A stretch of 64,000 nt of DNA from Ilyonectria destructans (Eukaryota > Ascomycota > Sordariomycetes > Hypocreales > Nectriaceae): contig JAHEWK010000009.1 in NCBI GenBank assembly GCA_020740775.1, positions 2,232,001-2,296,000 on the forward strand. The letters are read 5' to 3'. The notes below the pieces were generated by a model, which did no database searches, was not told the DNA's origin, and was given only the letters and a program-made list of their open reading frames with translations. Shown here piece after piece: positions 22,506 to 33,620 of this stretch. Each line of letters starts with the position of its first letter. Position 1 is the stretch's first letter. Position numbers and translations under genes: made by a program.

Positions 22506-24063
22506 CTAATCTCCCAGGTTGACGTGGACGGCTTTGACATTGGTGTAATTTGCCAAGCCATATTCGCCAAGCTCACAACCTATGCCACTTGACTTCCAGC
22601 CGCCGAAAGGAATGCCGCAGTGGCTATTCTGGTTGCTGTTGATCCACACCATGCCAACCTCCAACTTCTCGGCCAGTCGGTGGGCTCGCTTGATGTTTTT
22701 GGTAAAGATGGAAGCGGCTAGCCCATAAGAAATGTCGTTGGCACGATTCAGAACCTCATCATAGTCATTGAAGGACACAATGGACGCTACCGGGCCAAAG
22801 ATCTCATCCTGCATGATGGTCGACTTGTCGTCGGCCCCGGTGAAAAATGTAGGCTCAATGAAATAGCCCAAGTCTCCAAACCGCTTACCACCTGTGATCA
22901 CCTTGGCCCCCTGCTGGGTCCCCTGCTCGATAAAAGACAGCACACGATCACGTTGCGCCTTGCTGACCTGCGGGCCCTGAAAAGTATCCTCCTCAAACTG
23001 GCCGCCGATCTTGGACTGCTCGGCGACACGATTCTTGATAGCCTCAATGTACTGATCATAAATGGCTTCATGCACAAATATACGTGATGTTGATGTGCAC
23101 ACCTGACCTGCGTTGAACACGATGCCTAGGTGGCCGTACTTGACAGCCTCTTCGAGCTCGGCATCTTCGCAAATGATCAGAGGCGACTTGCCGCCACACT
23201 CGAGCGTGATTGCCTTGAGATTGACCGAAGCGAGCTTCATAATCTTCTTGCCGGTGGCGGTCGAGCCCGTAAAGGCAACCTTATCGACGTCAAGGTGTGA
23301 TGCCAACGCCGCGCCAGCAGTCTTGCCAAACCCGGAGATGATGTTGATCACGCCAGGAGGAAAGCCAGCCTTCTTGATCAAGGGGCCAAGAAACAACGCT
23401 GACAAGGGCGTCTGTTCGGCCGTCTTGATGACGACAGTACAGCCTGCGGCGACGGCCGGGGCGACCTTCCAGGCCCACATACCCAGGGGGAAGTTCCAGG
23501 GAATGATCTGTCCGCAGACACCGATGGGCTGGTGCAGCGTGTATCCAAGCCTGTCCTTGGTGGTCTCAATGGTGCGCCCATAGATCTTGTCTGCCCAGCC
23601 AGCATAGTAGCGACATGTGCCGAGCAGCTCGGCTACATCTACATGCATTGTCTGAGTGTACGGCTTGCCAGTGTCCCATGACTCGATGGCGGCCAACGTC
23701 GGCCGCACCTCTTCGATGAGCGCGACAAACTTAAGCATGGTGGTGCCCCGTTGCGCAGCGGGCATAGTCGACCACTCGCCCTTGAATGCAGCGCGAGCTG
23801 CCTTGACTGCCTTGTCGACATCGGACTCGTCTGCTTCAAAGACTTGGCAAATTGTCTTCTCAGTGCTGTAAGATTGACTCGAATCAGCCCTCGGAAGCTT
23901 CTGGAAAGGAGGCAAAAGTCACGCGCTCGAAGACTCACCTGGGATCAACCGTCTCAAACTTCCGACCGCTGAGGGACGGGACAAATTCGTTGTTGATGAA
24001 TAGGCCGACGGGCTGCTCGTAGTTGTTGCCGTTTGGCAGCTCAAGATGGAGGACGGTGGTCAT
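22506..24063 (-). CDS. NAD(P)-dependent aldehyde dehydrogenase
   Basis: Exons 24063-23939 and 23865-22506 are joined across a 73-nt intron (GTGAGT...TACAG) to give 494 residues, the full length of a class 1/2 ALDH. Catalytic and structural motifs are intact: IPWNFP with Asn166, Lys189 in [18 protein letters not shown] at 240-247, the general base Glu264 in LECGGKSP, and the nucleophile Cys298 in [10 protein letters not shown]. The N-terminal FINNEFVPS and C-terminal [10 protein letters not shown] are typical. It should oxidise an aldehyde to an acid in the cytosol; no signal peptide or PTS1 is present. With the MAO-N-like enzyme nearby it is a natural second step for amine breakdown, although MAO carries a peroxisomal signal and this protein does not. 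The promoter contains a purine tract. Confidence 0.95.
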
Positions 24064-24891
24064 TTTGCGGGCGTTGCGGTTTATGCACATTGGATTCGGC
24101 GTTAACCACGCTCTCGGCAGTACACAGTCATGGCTCTAGACTTAAATGATTTTGCTCTTTTCTCTCTGCACTTACTACTTACTGTTTAGGTAAAGAGCTT
24201 CAAAAGCTTACAATGACGTTGAGAGCCATCTAGATCGCGGGGAAGTGGCTGCAGGGTTGCGCAATAGCACAAGGACGATAATAGGCGATATGGGAGACTA
24301 TGTCGAAAAGGGAATCCCGTGGCGAGTATGTCACACGGGGCGGGCCTGAACCTCTCACTCGCTCGCTATGAGCAAGTTACAGAGCTTACGGGGAAGCAGC
24401 CGAGGACCGAGACAGTCCTTGCTACCGAGGATCCGCTTGCCTAAGACGTAACAATAGATGTCACAGCTAGGAGTAAGGTTATCAGAATATCAGCCAATAT
24501 GCGACTGGGTTAGGAAGGGGGGGGGGGGGGGGGGACGGAAGGAAGGAAGGAAGGAAGGAAGGAAGAGGAGACTGTAAAGAGAAAGAGGGGGCTTTTCTTC
24601 TTCTTCTTCTAAATAAAAGTACTTCTTCTTTCCTACTCTCTCTCTGTTTTTTCATCTTTCTCTATATTTTTTCTGAGTTTCAATTGCAGTCTTTCTTGAC
24701 TGTTTTGTTCTACTTCTCTACTAGTCTTCTATAATATTATAAATATAATATAAATGGAAGAAAGTTTTCAATCTAAGATATAGAAAATATCTTAAGATAA
24801 CTATATAATTATAAAGGCCTAATATACCTGAAATAAACTATATATAAGCTTAAAATACTTGTTTCGTTTAAAATATCCCCAAGAGGTTCAT
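24064..24891. other. Intergenic; aldehyde dehydrogenase promoter with low-complexity DNA
   Basis: This holds the G18/(GGAA)7 purine tract and an AT-rich block (24740-24870). No gene is seen. Confidence 0.6.
24517..24611. repeat. Poly-G, (GGAA)7 and (TTC)n tract
   Basis: A run of 18 G (24517-24534) is followed by seven GGAA units (24537-24564), more purines, and then a TTC-rich pyrimidine run (about 24596-24611). It lies about 450-550 bp upstream of the aldehyde dehydrogenase start. Such tracts can form quadruplex or triplex DNA and vary in length. The G-run length may also be affected by sequencing error. Confidence 0.9.
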
Positions 24892-25902
24892 TTATAACAG
24901 TCCAGCGATAGCTGCCTTAACAGTTGTCCTGAGGCTCTCCTCCTGCAAGCCGAGCACTGTAGTGGCGGAGTTCTCCGCCACAGCTTGATTAGCCCCGTCT
25001 GCAAATACGTACTGGAGGAGAAGTTCGACAAAAGCGGTGGGATCATTCCTTGCTGCTTTCTCATCGCCAATCTTCTCCAGATGCGAGGTTTTTACATTCG
25101 TGATCGCAAACTTGGAGCCAGTCTCCTCTTCGATAACCCTCAATACCTCATTCTGAGTGGTGGTGAAGGAGGCCACGGTCAAGAACTTGTTGGCCGTTTC
25201 CTCCGGCTTCTTCAAGGAAGCAGCAACACACTTGCCGATAAAGGCTAAATTGGTTCCGGAGAAGGGTTCATTGCCAGAGTCGAACAGCGTGCAGGTCTGG
25301 TTTTTAAGATCGAATCCAAAGAAGCCGTTCACAAGGCCCTGTGTTGTGTTAGCACACTTTTGCCAACGACTCCAGTGGACATGGTTGACTTGCCCAGTCG
25401 AAGAAAGCTCCAGTACAGATACCGGTCCACGAGAACCACTGATATTTCTGGGAGAGCTCAATGAGGTAGTCAACGGTGGCAATCTTGGACGCCACAAAAC
25501 GACCGAACTTGGTGTCGCGGGCCTCTCGAGTGTTGATGCCAAACTCGGACGGGATAAATCGCTGGACATGAGCGTTGATGACGGCATCGATGATGACCTG
25601 CTGGGCAGCAATAGCTTCTGCGGAAACAGTAGAGACGACAGCATCATGGCCCTTCACCGCCTCGGTAACAGACCCCACGGAGGAGAGATCCACCCTCTTT
25701 ACGACGACATTGGAGGGGAAGGTTGCCTTCGACTCCTGTCTGGTCACAGCAGTGACTTCGAAACCGACGTCAAGAAGAGCCTTGACAACTAGCGGGCCAA
25801 GGTTTCCGGAAGCCTGAATGTTACTTTGTGAGTTCTAACGGGGATGGAAAAGTGGCTGATGTAACTTACCCCCACAACTGCAACCTTGGTAATGGCAGAC
25901 AT
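24892..25902 (-). CDS. NmrA-like / isoflavone-reductase-like NAD(P)-binding protein
   Basis: Three exons, 25902-25870, 25813-25394 and 25338-24892, give 299 residues, the usual size of fungal isoflavone reductase/NmrA-like proteins. Intron 1 (56 nt) has a GTAAGT donor. Intron 2 (55 nt) has a GCAAGT donor, a rare but known GC-AG intron, with a CTAAC branch site. The nucleotide-binding loop GASGNLG is at 11-17 and is only completed by splicing exon 1. RFIPSEFG, typical of the family, follows the dinucleotide domain. These atypical SDRs are either NADPH-dependent reductases or redox sensors; the catalytic Lys of the plant enzymes cannot be assigned confidently here. The gene is divergent from the metallo-beta-lactamase-fold gene across a repeat-bearing promoter. 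Confidence 0.9.
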
Positions 25903-26782
25903 GACTGTTGCGTATCTTTGAAAGGAGTAATCGACTTTGTGGTCGGAGTGAACTACTAAAAATAACTGACGCGAGGTGAGATAATGGCTCTTGGTTGGAT
26001 GCAAAACCGTGCGTGAACTTAGTGTTAGAAGAGGAGAAGTTGGGGGGCCTCATATATTCAGCTTTCGGTCCTTGTGGCCGTTTTCGAACCCCAACGCCCA
26101 ATGTCCCGAAGCCTCGAAAGACTAAGCTGCCGGGCCAACCGGTCCAAGATTTCGCCACGCGTTCTGAACTTATTGGTGTTCGGGGCTAGTTTCCTTCCGA
26201 TCAGTAACTGGCTTACAAAATAAAGTTGCTCCCAAACCCGGCAAATTCCGGCCCAAGGGTTCGCCCCCCACCTGTGGAAGGAAATTATTCATGTTCCGGG
26301 CTGAATCTGGTCCGATGAGTAACTAGCTTACAAAACCGAGTTGCTCCTAAACCCAGCAACCCGCCTTTTGGGAGTTATTCGGAGCTTTTCTCCTTCCAAT
26401 CGGTAACTGGCTTACAAAATAAAGTTGCTCCTAAATCCGGTAAACTACCCCCCAATTCTTCCGACCCCTTACAAGTAATAGTATTAGCAGTAAGGGTAGC
26501 GGCTACAAAGAACCCTAGAGGCACAGATTAGTAACATATCCATGTCCGCTCATAGTTGCGCTTTGATACCGCTTACTCCAGTCCTGTGGCAATCTATTTG
26601 TCTGTTTGATTCGATGGATGAAAACCCGAAAAAGCTAAAACGAAATGAATTATACGACCGGGGCCGAGGCCCAAAGAGTATTTCATAGAACTCTTCCTAC
26701 GCCTCGTGAATCTGATGAAAATGCCATCGTGAGTCCGCATCATCCACATTGTCTTCAATTTCGCCCTTCGGTATTACAGGAA
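25903..26782. other. Shared promoter region of the divergent NmrA-like and MBL-fold genes
   Basis: The 880 bp between the two start codons hold three direct repeats (annotated separately) and no coding sequence that I can support. An in-frame ATG at 26645 upstream of the MBL gene is less likely to be its start. Confidence 0.55.
26177..26445. repeat. Three diverged direct repeats in a bidirectional promoter
   Basis: A unit of about 75 bp, centred on GTAACTGGCTTACAAAA followed by AGTTGCTC.TAAA, occurs three times. The TAACT landmark falls at 26205, 26320 and 26404. Copies are spaced by 115 and 84 bp and are in the same orientation. Confidence 0.85.
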
Positions 26783-27832
26783 ATGATCAGGCAACTCATT
26801 CTTACAGCCTTTATTGGCACCAGCGCTGTGTGCGCTTCCTGCACCCCTAAGCTTCGTGTCGAGCACTTCCTCAACTCTGCACCATCTCTGGACATGGTCT
26901 CGTCCTTAGTAATTGGTTCCAAAGCAGCCATCATTATTGACCTCCCGCTTGCAGTGCCACAAGCTGTTGCACTAGCCGATTGGGTAGCTAACACTACGGA
27001 CAAGCCCTTGGTCGCCGCATTTGCCACTCATTTCCACCCTGATCACTATCTCAGTGGGGCTGCGTTCCTGGCCAGATTCCCCGCGGCCAACTTCTATGCC
27101 AACTCCAAGGCTGTCAGTCTCATCAAGAACGATGCTGAAGAGAGAGTGAGACGGCTTCATCAGCTATCCGAGAGAACGACTAGTGACTAACAAGACTCGG
27201 TCCAACAGATCAAGGTCTGGAAGGCAATCCTCGGTGATGACGCCATCGTCGATAACGCTGCCATTCCTATTCCTTATGATTTCACATTCTTTACTCTCCC
27301 TGGCGACGAATCTTCACCCATTCACCTGCTCAGTCCTCTTGTTGGGGATACAATTGATGAAACGCTTTTCTGGATCCCCTCAATCTCCACGTTGATAGCC
27401 GGAGACGCTGTTTATAGTAGCACCTTGCACTTGTGGCTCGCAGACCTGCTCTCACCAGCTTTGACGGAAGCCTGGTTGTCAACGTTAGACTTCATCGAAC
27501 AACTTCGCCCCAAGAAAATTGTTCCCGGCCACTCGCTGGTCCTCGGTAACTTTGGACCTACAGTTGACTTGGAGTACTCCAGGCGGTACATTCAGTTTTT
27601 TCGGGACGAAATCGAGTCCAAGGGCATCGACTTCTACACGCCCCAGGAGATCTCTGACAAGTTAAACGCCGAGTTTCCTGGACTCCTTACTTCCAACACC
27701 TCTCTAACATCGGCCACCCTTCTTAATGTTACCTCGGAGGAGTTTGGTCGAGGAGGGACGCGACTGGCCCGCACTTTCGACTTGACATCTTACAACGACG
27801 TCCAGCAACTTGAAGGATGGAACTTGGAATAG
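26783..27832 (+). CDS. Secreted metallo-beta-lactamase-fold protein
   Basis: Exons 26783-27145 and 27209-27832 are joined over a 63-nt intron (GTGAGA donor, GACTAAC branch, AACAG acceptor) and give 328 residues. The start at 26783 gives an N-terminus typical of a signal peptide (MIRQLILTAFIGTSAVCA), so export is likely. The metal motif HFHPDH is at residues 83-88. Later motifs are a conserved Asp in IAGDAVY and a His in VPGHSLV. The His expected in the third motif (usually GHTPGD) is replaced: the equivalent stretch reads SPLVGDT. The fold is a hydrolase fold, but the metal site may be altered, and this may be common in the fungal subgroup. An earlier in-frame ATG at 26645 would bury the signal peptide. 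Substrate unknown. Confidence 0.85.
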
Positions 27833-29750
27833 ATCCCGGAAGGGTCACCCGAGAGAGCTTCTGGAAAATACGGCTACTTCCCCCCCGCACGGTCGAATAG
27901 ATAGGCAATGCATTCTCCAGATACTCTTCACAATTTAGCCCTCTTTCACTGCAGTGCAGTGCGTTTTCGTAGGCCTTAAACTTCTTCAACCGGCGATCCC
28001 CACGCGCTTCGTTCTGACGCTCTAAGAGCTGCACCTAATACTTCTTATCACCACTAGGGATCCTTACGCACGGATGACGAAAGTTGCCACTTCGCGACCG
28101 GAAAGGTTCCATGCGCTGACGGAAAATCAGTACAGCCGAATCCAAAGCCCGATCAGTAAATGGGGAGAAGTTGTGCCGATGCCAGAGAAGCACATGAGAC
28201 ATGCTTAGTCAAATCGGGGGTCGAGAACCTTCGTCCAGCCACCTCTGATTGCACAGTCACTCATTTATCCACCAACGAGCCATCCGCTTTCGGCAGTAAG
28301 GTCGTTGTTGTAGGCATGTGGCCGCCCCAGGAGACAATGGGCGCGTACATATTGCGCATTAGCGGCTACAGTCGACAGCAGGTTATCCCTTTCTATGGAG
28401 TTCACGGAAGTAGAGAGCTGCGTCCTGAATTAAGCCCTGGAAATCCCGAACAGGAACGCGATAACTCCATTTAGTGGGATACGGCGATGGCCCAACTCAT
28501 CCTGGAGTCTTGCACACGATGGGCACGCTTCGCCCGAAAAAAACATACTGGTCCCAGATACATTTCGGCAACGCCACAATTCAAGCTTCTGTCCCTTGTT
28601 ACCAATATTACTAATGTTTGCTGACTTTGAGATGAAGGCTATGCTGTTCTAGAAGGGATTCCCATGATACACCCCAGTCAACGGCGCTCATGGCCCATCT
28701 CCGCGAATTGCGTCGTCGTGTCTCACACTGAAAAAAGCGTGATTCCTAGTCCGCACCTCGTCGGTGTCTGGACACGGTACACGAGAAGCCCTCCCACTGC
28801 CCTTCATTCAATGAAGCTATCAATTTCTGCTCATTTTGCTGAACGGCCAACGGCAAGACATTCTGACACTCTTGCTGCTGTCTGTCGGTGAATGTGACTG
28901 GTTATAGTGGCCCATGACCAGAAGAGAAAGGTCTAAGACAAAGTCCTTTCAATCGTATATATGGTTGGTGGTGTTGAGGTGAGCAGCGGAATATAACCGG
29001 CCTTATTGTCCGGCACAATATACCTTCCGCGAGGTCCTCGTTTCATTTTGGATTCATTGCTAGCCAGGGCGAGGTCCGCGTCGCTGAGGAGGCGAGTTCC
29101 AATTAGGGAACATCCGAAGCCTCACCCGGCCTCAGTTTGTAATAAGTGCCGTGATTGCCACTGTACCTGTATTTCGGGTGCAGCTTTGATGGACACTACC
29201 TATCACGGCATGAGCTGTGGGATTTCAAAGCATAAAGGAGCCTGCCTGTGGGCGTGCACGTTAGGAGCTGAATAGTTGGCAAAGCATTGGCCTTGACGAG
29301 CAACTTGAGATTGGGCGATGTGGAGCTCAACTTGGGGAAGGACTTGGCTTTACTTGACAGTTAAAGTCTGGTATTTGGCTGTTGGCGAGTGTACCTGGAC
29401 CATAGCCCCGGAACTGGGGCCTTGGGGTTGGCAGCCGGCCAGGTCAAGTGGAAGCGCGCTGCACGAGGAGGCTGAGATGGGGAAAACCGGGACAATGCAT
29501 GCATCTCAGGCTTGACTATAGTATATGGTAAGCTTGCCAATCTCAGAAGTACCCGACATGAAGCGGTGCCGAATCTGCTTGAGCGTGTACTGCAGGGAGG
29601 AGGAAGTGTCGTCGGTCACCTCTCTGTTAGCATCGGATGGATCGAAGTCGATGGGGGGTCGAGGTAACTGGGAGTGGCTGAAGGAGATATCTAGGTAATG
29701 ATTGCCGCGCAATCGGTATTCGTGACTGAGCTCAGGATTGTTAGGGATAG
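27833..29750. other. Intergenic, no gene recognised
   Basis: Nearly 2 kb without a supported gene. Short open frames (for example 28160-28474 and 29006-29275) lack motifs. Confidence 0.45.
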
Positions 29751-29905
29751 CCAGTGAGGTGATTAAATTGGATTGGAGCTGGATATGAGCCTCTCTCCTA
29801 TCCAGTTCAGATATGGGGACAGGCAGCCTTCGAAATATCCAGAACCAATCCAGTCAATCCATTCTCCGTCCACTCCAGTCCAATCCAATCTAATTATATC
29901 ACTGG
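29751..29905. mobile_element. Probable MITE with 31-32 bp terminal inverted repeats
   Basis: The left end (29751-29782, beginning CCAGTGAGG) and the right end (29875-29905, ending TATCACTGG) are inverted copies of each other with one gap and about five mismatches. The element is about 155 bp, has no coding capacity and is followed by the ADH gene 3' end. Flanks (GATAG on the left, AGATAG on the right) are compatible with, but do not prove, a short target duplication. Confidence 0.65.
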
Positions 29906-30248
29906 AGATAGTTTAGGTTCCAAAGTTCGACAGGCTACTTCAAGCACCTTTGATATGTTGGCACGAGCTGCTTGGCAATATCTTGCGACTCGAACATGAT
30001 GCTGCGAGGGACAGCATCAATTGAAAGGCCATGGCAAATTGATGGGGAGATGCGAATTTGTTGCCCAACTGGGTAGGATCAGTCAGGTAGGAGTGGGACT
30101 GAGAACTTATCTCAACACGAGCAGCGATTCAAATGAGTTCAAATATCCTAATAAATCCTGGCCTCATAATTTGACTTGATTTGGACAGTCATAATATCTA
30201 AATAGCGGTACGTTCTCACGTACGTTCCATTGCCAAATTGATACTCTA
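29906..30248. other. Short intergenic stretch 3' of the alcohol dehydrogenase
   Basis: Nothing recognised between the MITE and the ADH stop codon. Confidence 0.5.
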
Positions 30249-31253
30249 TTACACAGAGCTAGGTACCAGTACCCCACGATATCGCATTTTCCCATCTTCC
30301 AGTGTCTTGAAAGCCCTCGTAATGCCGCTCTCTGTCATAGGAAATGTCTCAACCATGGGCTTAACGCCGTTTCGCGCGGCGAACTCTAGCATTTGCTTCT
30401 GGATAGCACGGGACGCAACCATTGAGCCTTGAATGCGTAGCCCCATAGAAACAAGAGCCTGGGAGGGGATATTAAAGTCGCCGAGGGATATAGTAAGTGG
30501 GAAAATAGTCGCACCGGGGCTAAGAAGCGGGATGTAAAGCTTCCAGTCTGGTGGCATGCTCGTGGTGACGAGCACGATGTCGAGCTTCTTCTCGCCAATG
30601 TCGAGCACTTCCTGGTCTTTGGTAGCGTAAAAGGCCCTCGCGCCAAGCATCATGGCCTCCGCTTTCTTGGAGTCGGTGCCACTGAAGACAGCGACATCGC
30701 AACCCATCTTGGCCGCAAACTGGATCGCCAGGTGGCCAAGGCCGCCGACACCAATAATGCCCACACGGGCGATAGCAGCATCTTCGAGCATGTGGAGAGC
30801 GTTGAAAACGGTTGCTCCTGCACACATGAGCGGTGCAGCTTCGACGTCGCTGAGACGGTCGGGAAGTTTGAAAAGGAAAGCTTCCCTCCAAATGGCACCG
30901 GAAGCGAAGGACCCTTGATCGAGATCTGCAAATCCATACATGCTGCGACTAGAGCAGAATGTTTCACGGCCAGATTGGCAAAGCTCGCAGAGGCCGCAGC
31001 TGTCGTGTTCATAGCCCCATCCCACGCGATCGCCTTTCTTCAGCCGGCGAACTTCAGGGCCCGTGGCTTCCACAATGCCGACGCCCTCGTGGCCGAGAAC
31101 CATGTCTTGGGTGCGGTAGTGGACATCGGTGCCGCAGAGGCCGGAAGCAGTAACTTTCACAAAGACTTGGTCGCCCGTGGGCTCTGTTTTCTCCGTAATG
31201 GCTTTCTTGATTGAGCCATCTGGGCTGCCTTTGAAGACCGTGAAGCAAGGCAT
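30249..31253 (-). CDS. Zinc-dependent alcohol dehydrogenase (MDR family)
   Basis: A single exon encodes 334 residues. The catalytic zinc ligands are Cys40 (GLCGTDVH), His55-Glu56 (LGHEGVG) and Cys144 (APLMCAGAT). The structural zinc site is Cys86, 89, 92 and 100 in C-x2-C-x2-C-x7-C. The cofactor loop GVGGLG is at 168-173. All are intact, so it should be an active cytosolic NAD(P)-dependent alcohol/aldehyde oxidoreductase of the YADH/cinnamyl type. The frame stays open for 130 codons upstream, but that extension includes the TATA region and no family sequence. MPCFTVFKG at 31253 is the natural start. A decayed copy of this locus lies at 1.2-1.9 kb. Confidence 0.92.
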   Translation of the reverse strand: MPCFTVFKGSPDGSIKKAITEKTEPTGDQVFVKVTASGLCGTDVHYRTQDMVLGHEGVGIVEATGPEVRRLKKGDRVGWGYEHDSCGLCELCQSGRETFCSSRSMYGFADLDQGSFASGAIWREAFLFKLPDRLSDVEAAPLMCAGATVFNALHMLEDAAIARVGIIGVGGLGHLAIQFAAKMGCDVAVFSGTDSKKAEAMMLGARAFYATKDQEVLDIGEKKLDIVLVTTSMPPDWKLYIPLLSPGATIFPLTISLGDFNIPSQALVSMGLRIQGSMVASRAIQKQMLEFAARNGVKPMVETFPMTESGITRAFKTLEDGKMRYRGVLVPSSV

Positions 31254-31385
31254 TTCGGGGAAGTGTGAGAGGAACGAACAAGTGTGTCTCTTAGGTTGAT
31301 AGAATCGGATTCTCCGAGGCACAAAACAGAAACTGATTGGAAATGAGGAGGAACACGTTGAAGATTGATGGTCAGCCAAGCTGAA

Positions 31386-31394
31386 CTTTATACC
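31386..31394 (-). promoter_or_regulatory. TATA box of the alcohol dehydrogenase gene
   Basis: GGTATAAAG on the minus strand lies about 133 bp before the start codon, supporting 31253 over upstream in-frame ATGs. Confidence 0.5.
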
Positions 31395-33620
31395 TTTGCT
31401 CTGAGTACATATGCGATAGCATTTGAAACCTGTCAAACTTAACACACCAAACTTGCGTATGAATGCTGAAGCTGCACTAGATGCATACACGGATTCACCG
31501 ACTATCAAGCTTGAAACTTTAGGATACTGCAAGGTTCGCGTTCCAGGTATCGATTGTAACCGGTCGGCAGGGGAATAAGCCATTTGTCCGACGAAACCTG
31601 TCATCGGACGTTGCTTAGCACCGACCAGCAGATCGATCATCATCGGACTTTGTACCCATTAGTAACTTGACCCCGTGCTTACCTATTGGCACTATACAAA
31701 AACACACAAATGAGTCGATGAATTAAACTTCCGTTCTAGGCTGATTTTGAACGGCCGGCCTAACTTATGGCGCACACATTGGTCCCGATTACTGATGCCG
31801 GTAAGTGTCGAGCCCACATTTCCATTTCCAACCCTCGGGAGCGGTGCAATGGTCGGCCCAGCATAGATGTGAATCAGAGTTTTCTTAGGCGCGGACCAAT
31901 AGTTCTTAGCGACTGACAGAGCTCTTGAAAGCCCACCAACGCTTGAAAGACACCAATCACTCGGCTGTTTTCTCAAAAGACTTGTGTCTGGCCGTTACGT
32001 GTCACTTTTGCCGTGCATGAGGACACCACTTTGGATCCGCGAGATAACGGCATCTATTCCCCGCGGGGTACTTCTGTGACGAACAGTCCTATCAGCAAAA
32101 TGCATCTGCTGTTTGCCCTTGTTGAGATTCTATTTAATAGAAATCTTCTGATTACTTCTGCAACCGAATCCTAGAATAGGTAGTTCGTAGACTAGAGGTG
32201 ACAAACATGCAGTCGTGTCTATCACCTAAGGTAAGAGCCGTACAGTGCTCCCCTGTTAGAGTGCAAGCCACAACTGCCAGTTTCAGCTGGGACGGCCGTG
32301 TGAGTGTTTCTCACTCTCACTCTAAGGCTCCTGAATTACTTGGCAACCGCTCCTGCCGACTACGCCGCGTCACCGCTTATCGAGTTGGCCGGGGGTTTAG
32401 CGTCTAAACGTGAGTTCGTATTGCTCATCCCCGACCGACCCACGTTATCAGTAATTCTCTCAGAGGACGACCACTTTTATTAGGTTGGGCCTAGTGCCGG
32501 TGTGTAGGCCTATCGCGAGCCCAGATAGCCTCGGATGTTTTTTTCAGGAAGGCTGATCAAGATGCCGCCCCACTTAGTCGGCGAGTCCGTTCATCCCTAT
32601 TACTGATCGGAGTAACACTTACACCATGTACAGAGTGCAGGCATCACGAAAATTGGGCCCGGTTGACTAGAGAATCTAATAGATTACTAAACCGTGTAAT
32701 TGACCCTGCGGCTTGGCGTGCGGAACACCTGACCAATCTTTGCCAGTTGCAATGTAGGACAAGTGTATTCGCAAGCATGTTGGGTCGCCACACGGCCAAA
32801 TGCAGTGCCGTTAAGATGGGCTCGAGAAAGTCAAGCCAAGGCGGCTACACTCTGAGGACTGGGAACAACTAGGTATATGATGACTCCATCCTACCGTTGT
32901 AAGAATCGAATGTGCCACAGCAGCACTAGTCTTCTCTTCATCCACACCAAAAAGCATTTTCGTTAACAGAGCAGATTGCGAATAGCGGCCACCCTCTAGG
33001 ATGTGAAATAATAAGAATAATGCTGAATGGTCCAGAAAGACTCGTGTTCAGGGCGTCATCGTAGAGTCGTAATGCGTCTTTACGTACATTTCCAGGTACA
33101 GTTCAGAGTACATTTCCTGATGTAGGTGGAGGTGCCGGTGCCGAGGTCATCCGTAGTCCACGGGATGCCCGAAAGCAAGGCGTTAAAAGGGGTACCCAAG
33201 GTGCATTTCTCCACATGGGGGAGGTGTTGGTGCGGAGGACGACTGTCGATCGCTCACCAGTCTACCCCTGGTTAGTATAGGCTAGGTCAAAGTAGATGAC
33301 ATTCACGTACGAGTCTGACGTCAGTTGGCTCCATCATCAAGATGAAACCGCGGCATCTCTAGAGCCTTCTTCAATTTCAGGATAGCTTGCCTTTTTTCTC
33401 GTGTTTGAGCTCCATCATTTCTTTCTCAGTTGAAACTGGGTGTGAAGCTCCAGGGGATTAACCATAAATGGACAGTGATTAAGGATAGGAAGGCTTGTCA
33501 AGTCGGTGACCAAAGAGTATATTCACTCGTCACAACTCCCTCTTAATAACGATATCCTATCCAGCAACTTCCTTCTTTGAGACATACTCTACTATTATTC
33601 TAATCCCTCAACATCTCAAC
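31395..33620. other. Intergenic, left part duplicated at 1.5-1.9 kb
   Basis: About 31460-31900 is the parent of the duplicate seen near the left end of the window. The remaining 1.7 kb has no supported gene or repeat. Confidence 0.5.

Noticed and set aside
31254..31643. 130-codon in-frame extension of the alcohol dehydrogenase
   Set aside because: It spans the TATA box, has no family similarity, and MPCFTVFKG at 31253 is the natural family start.
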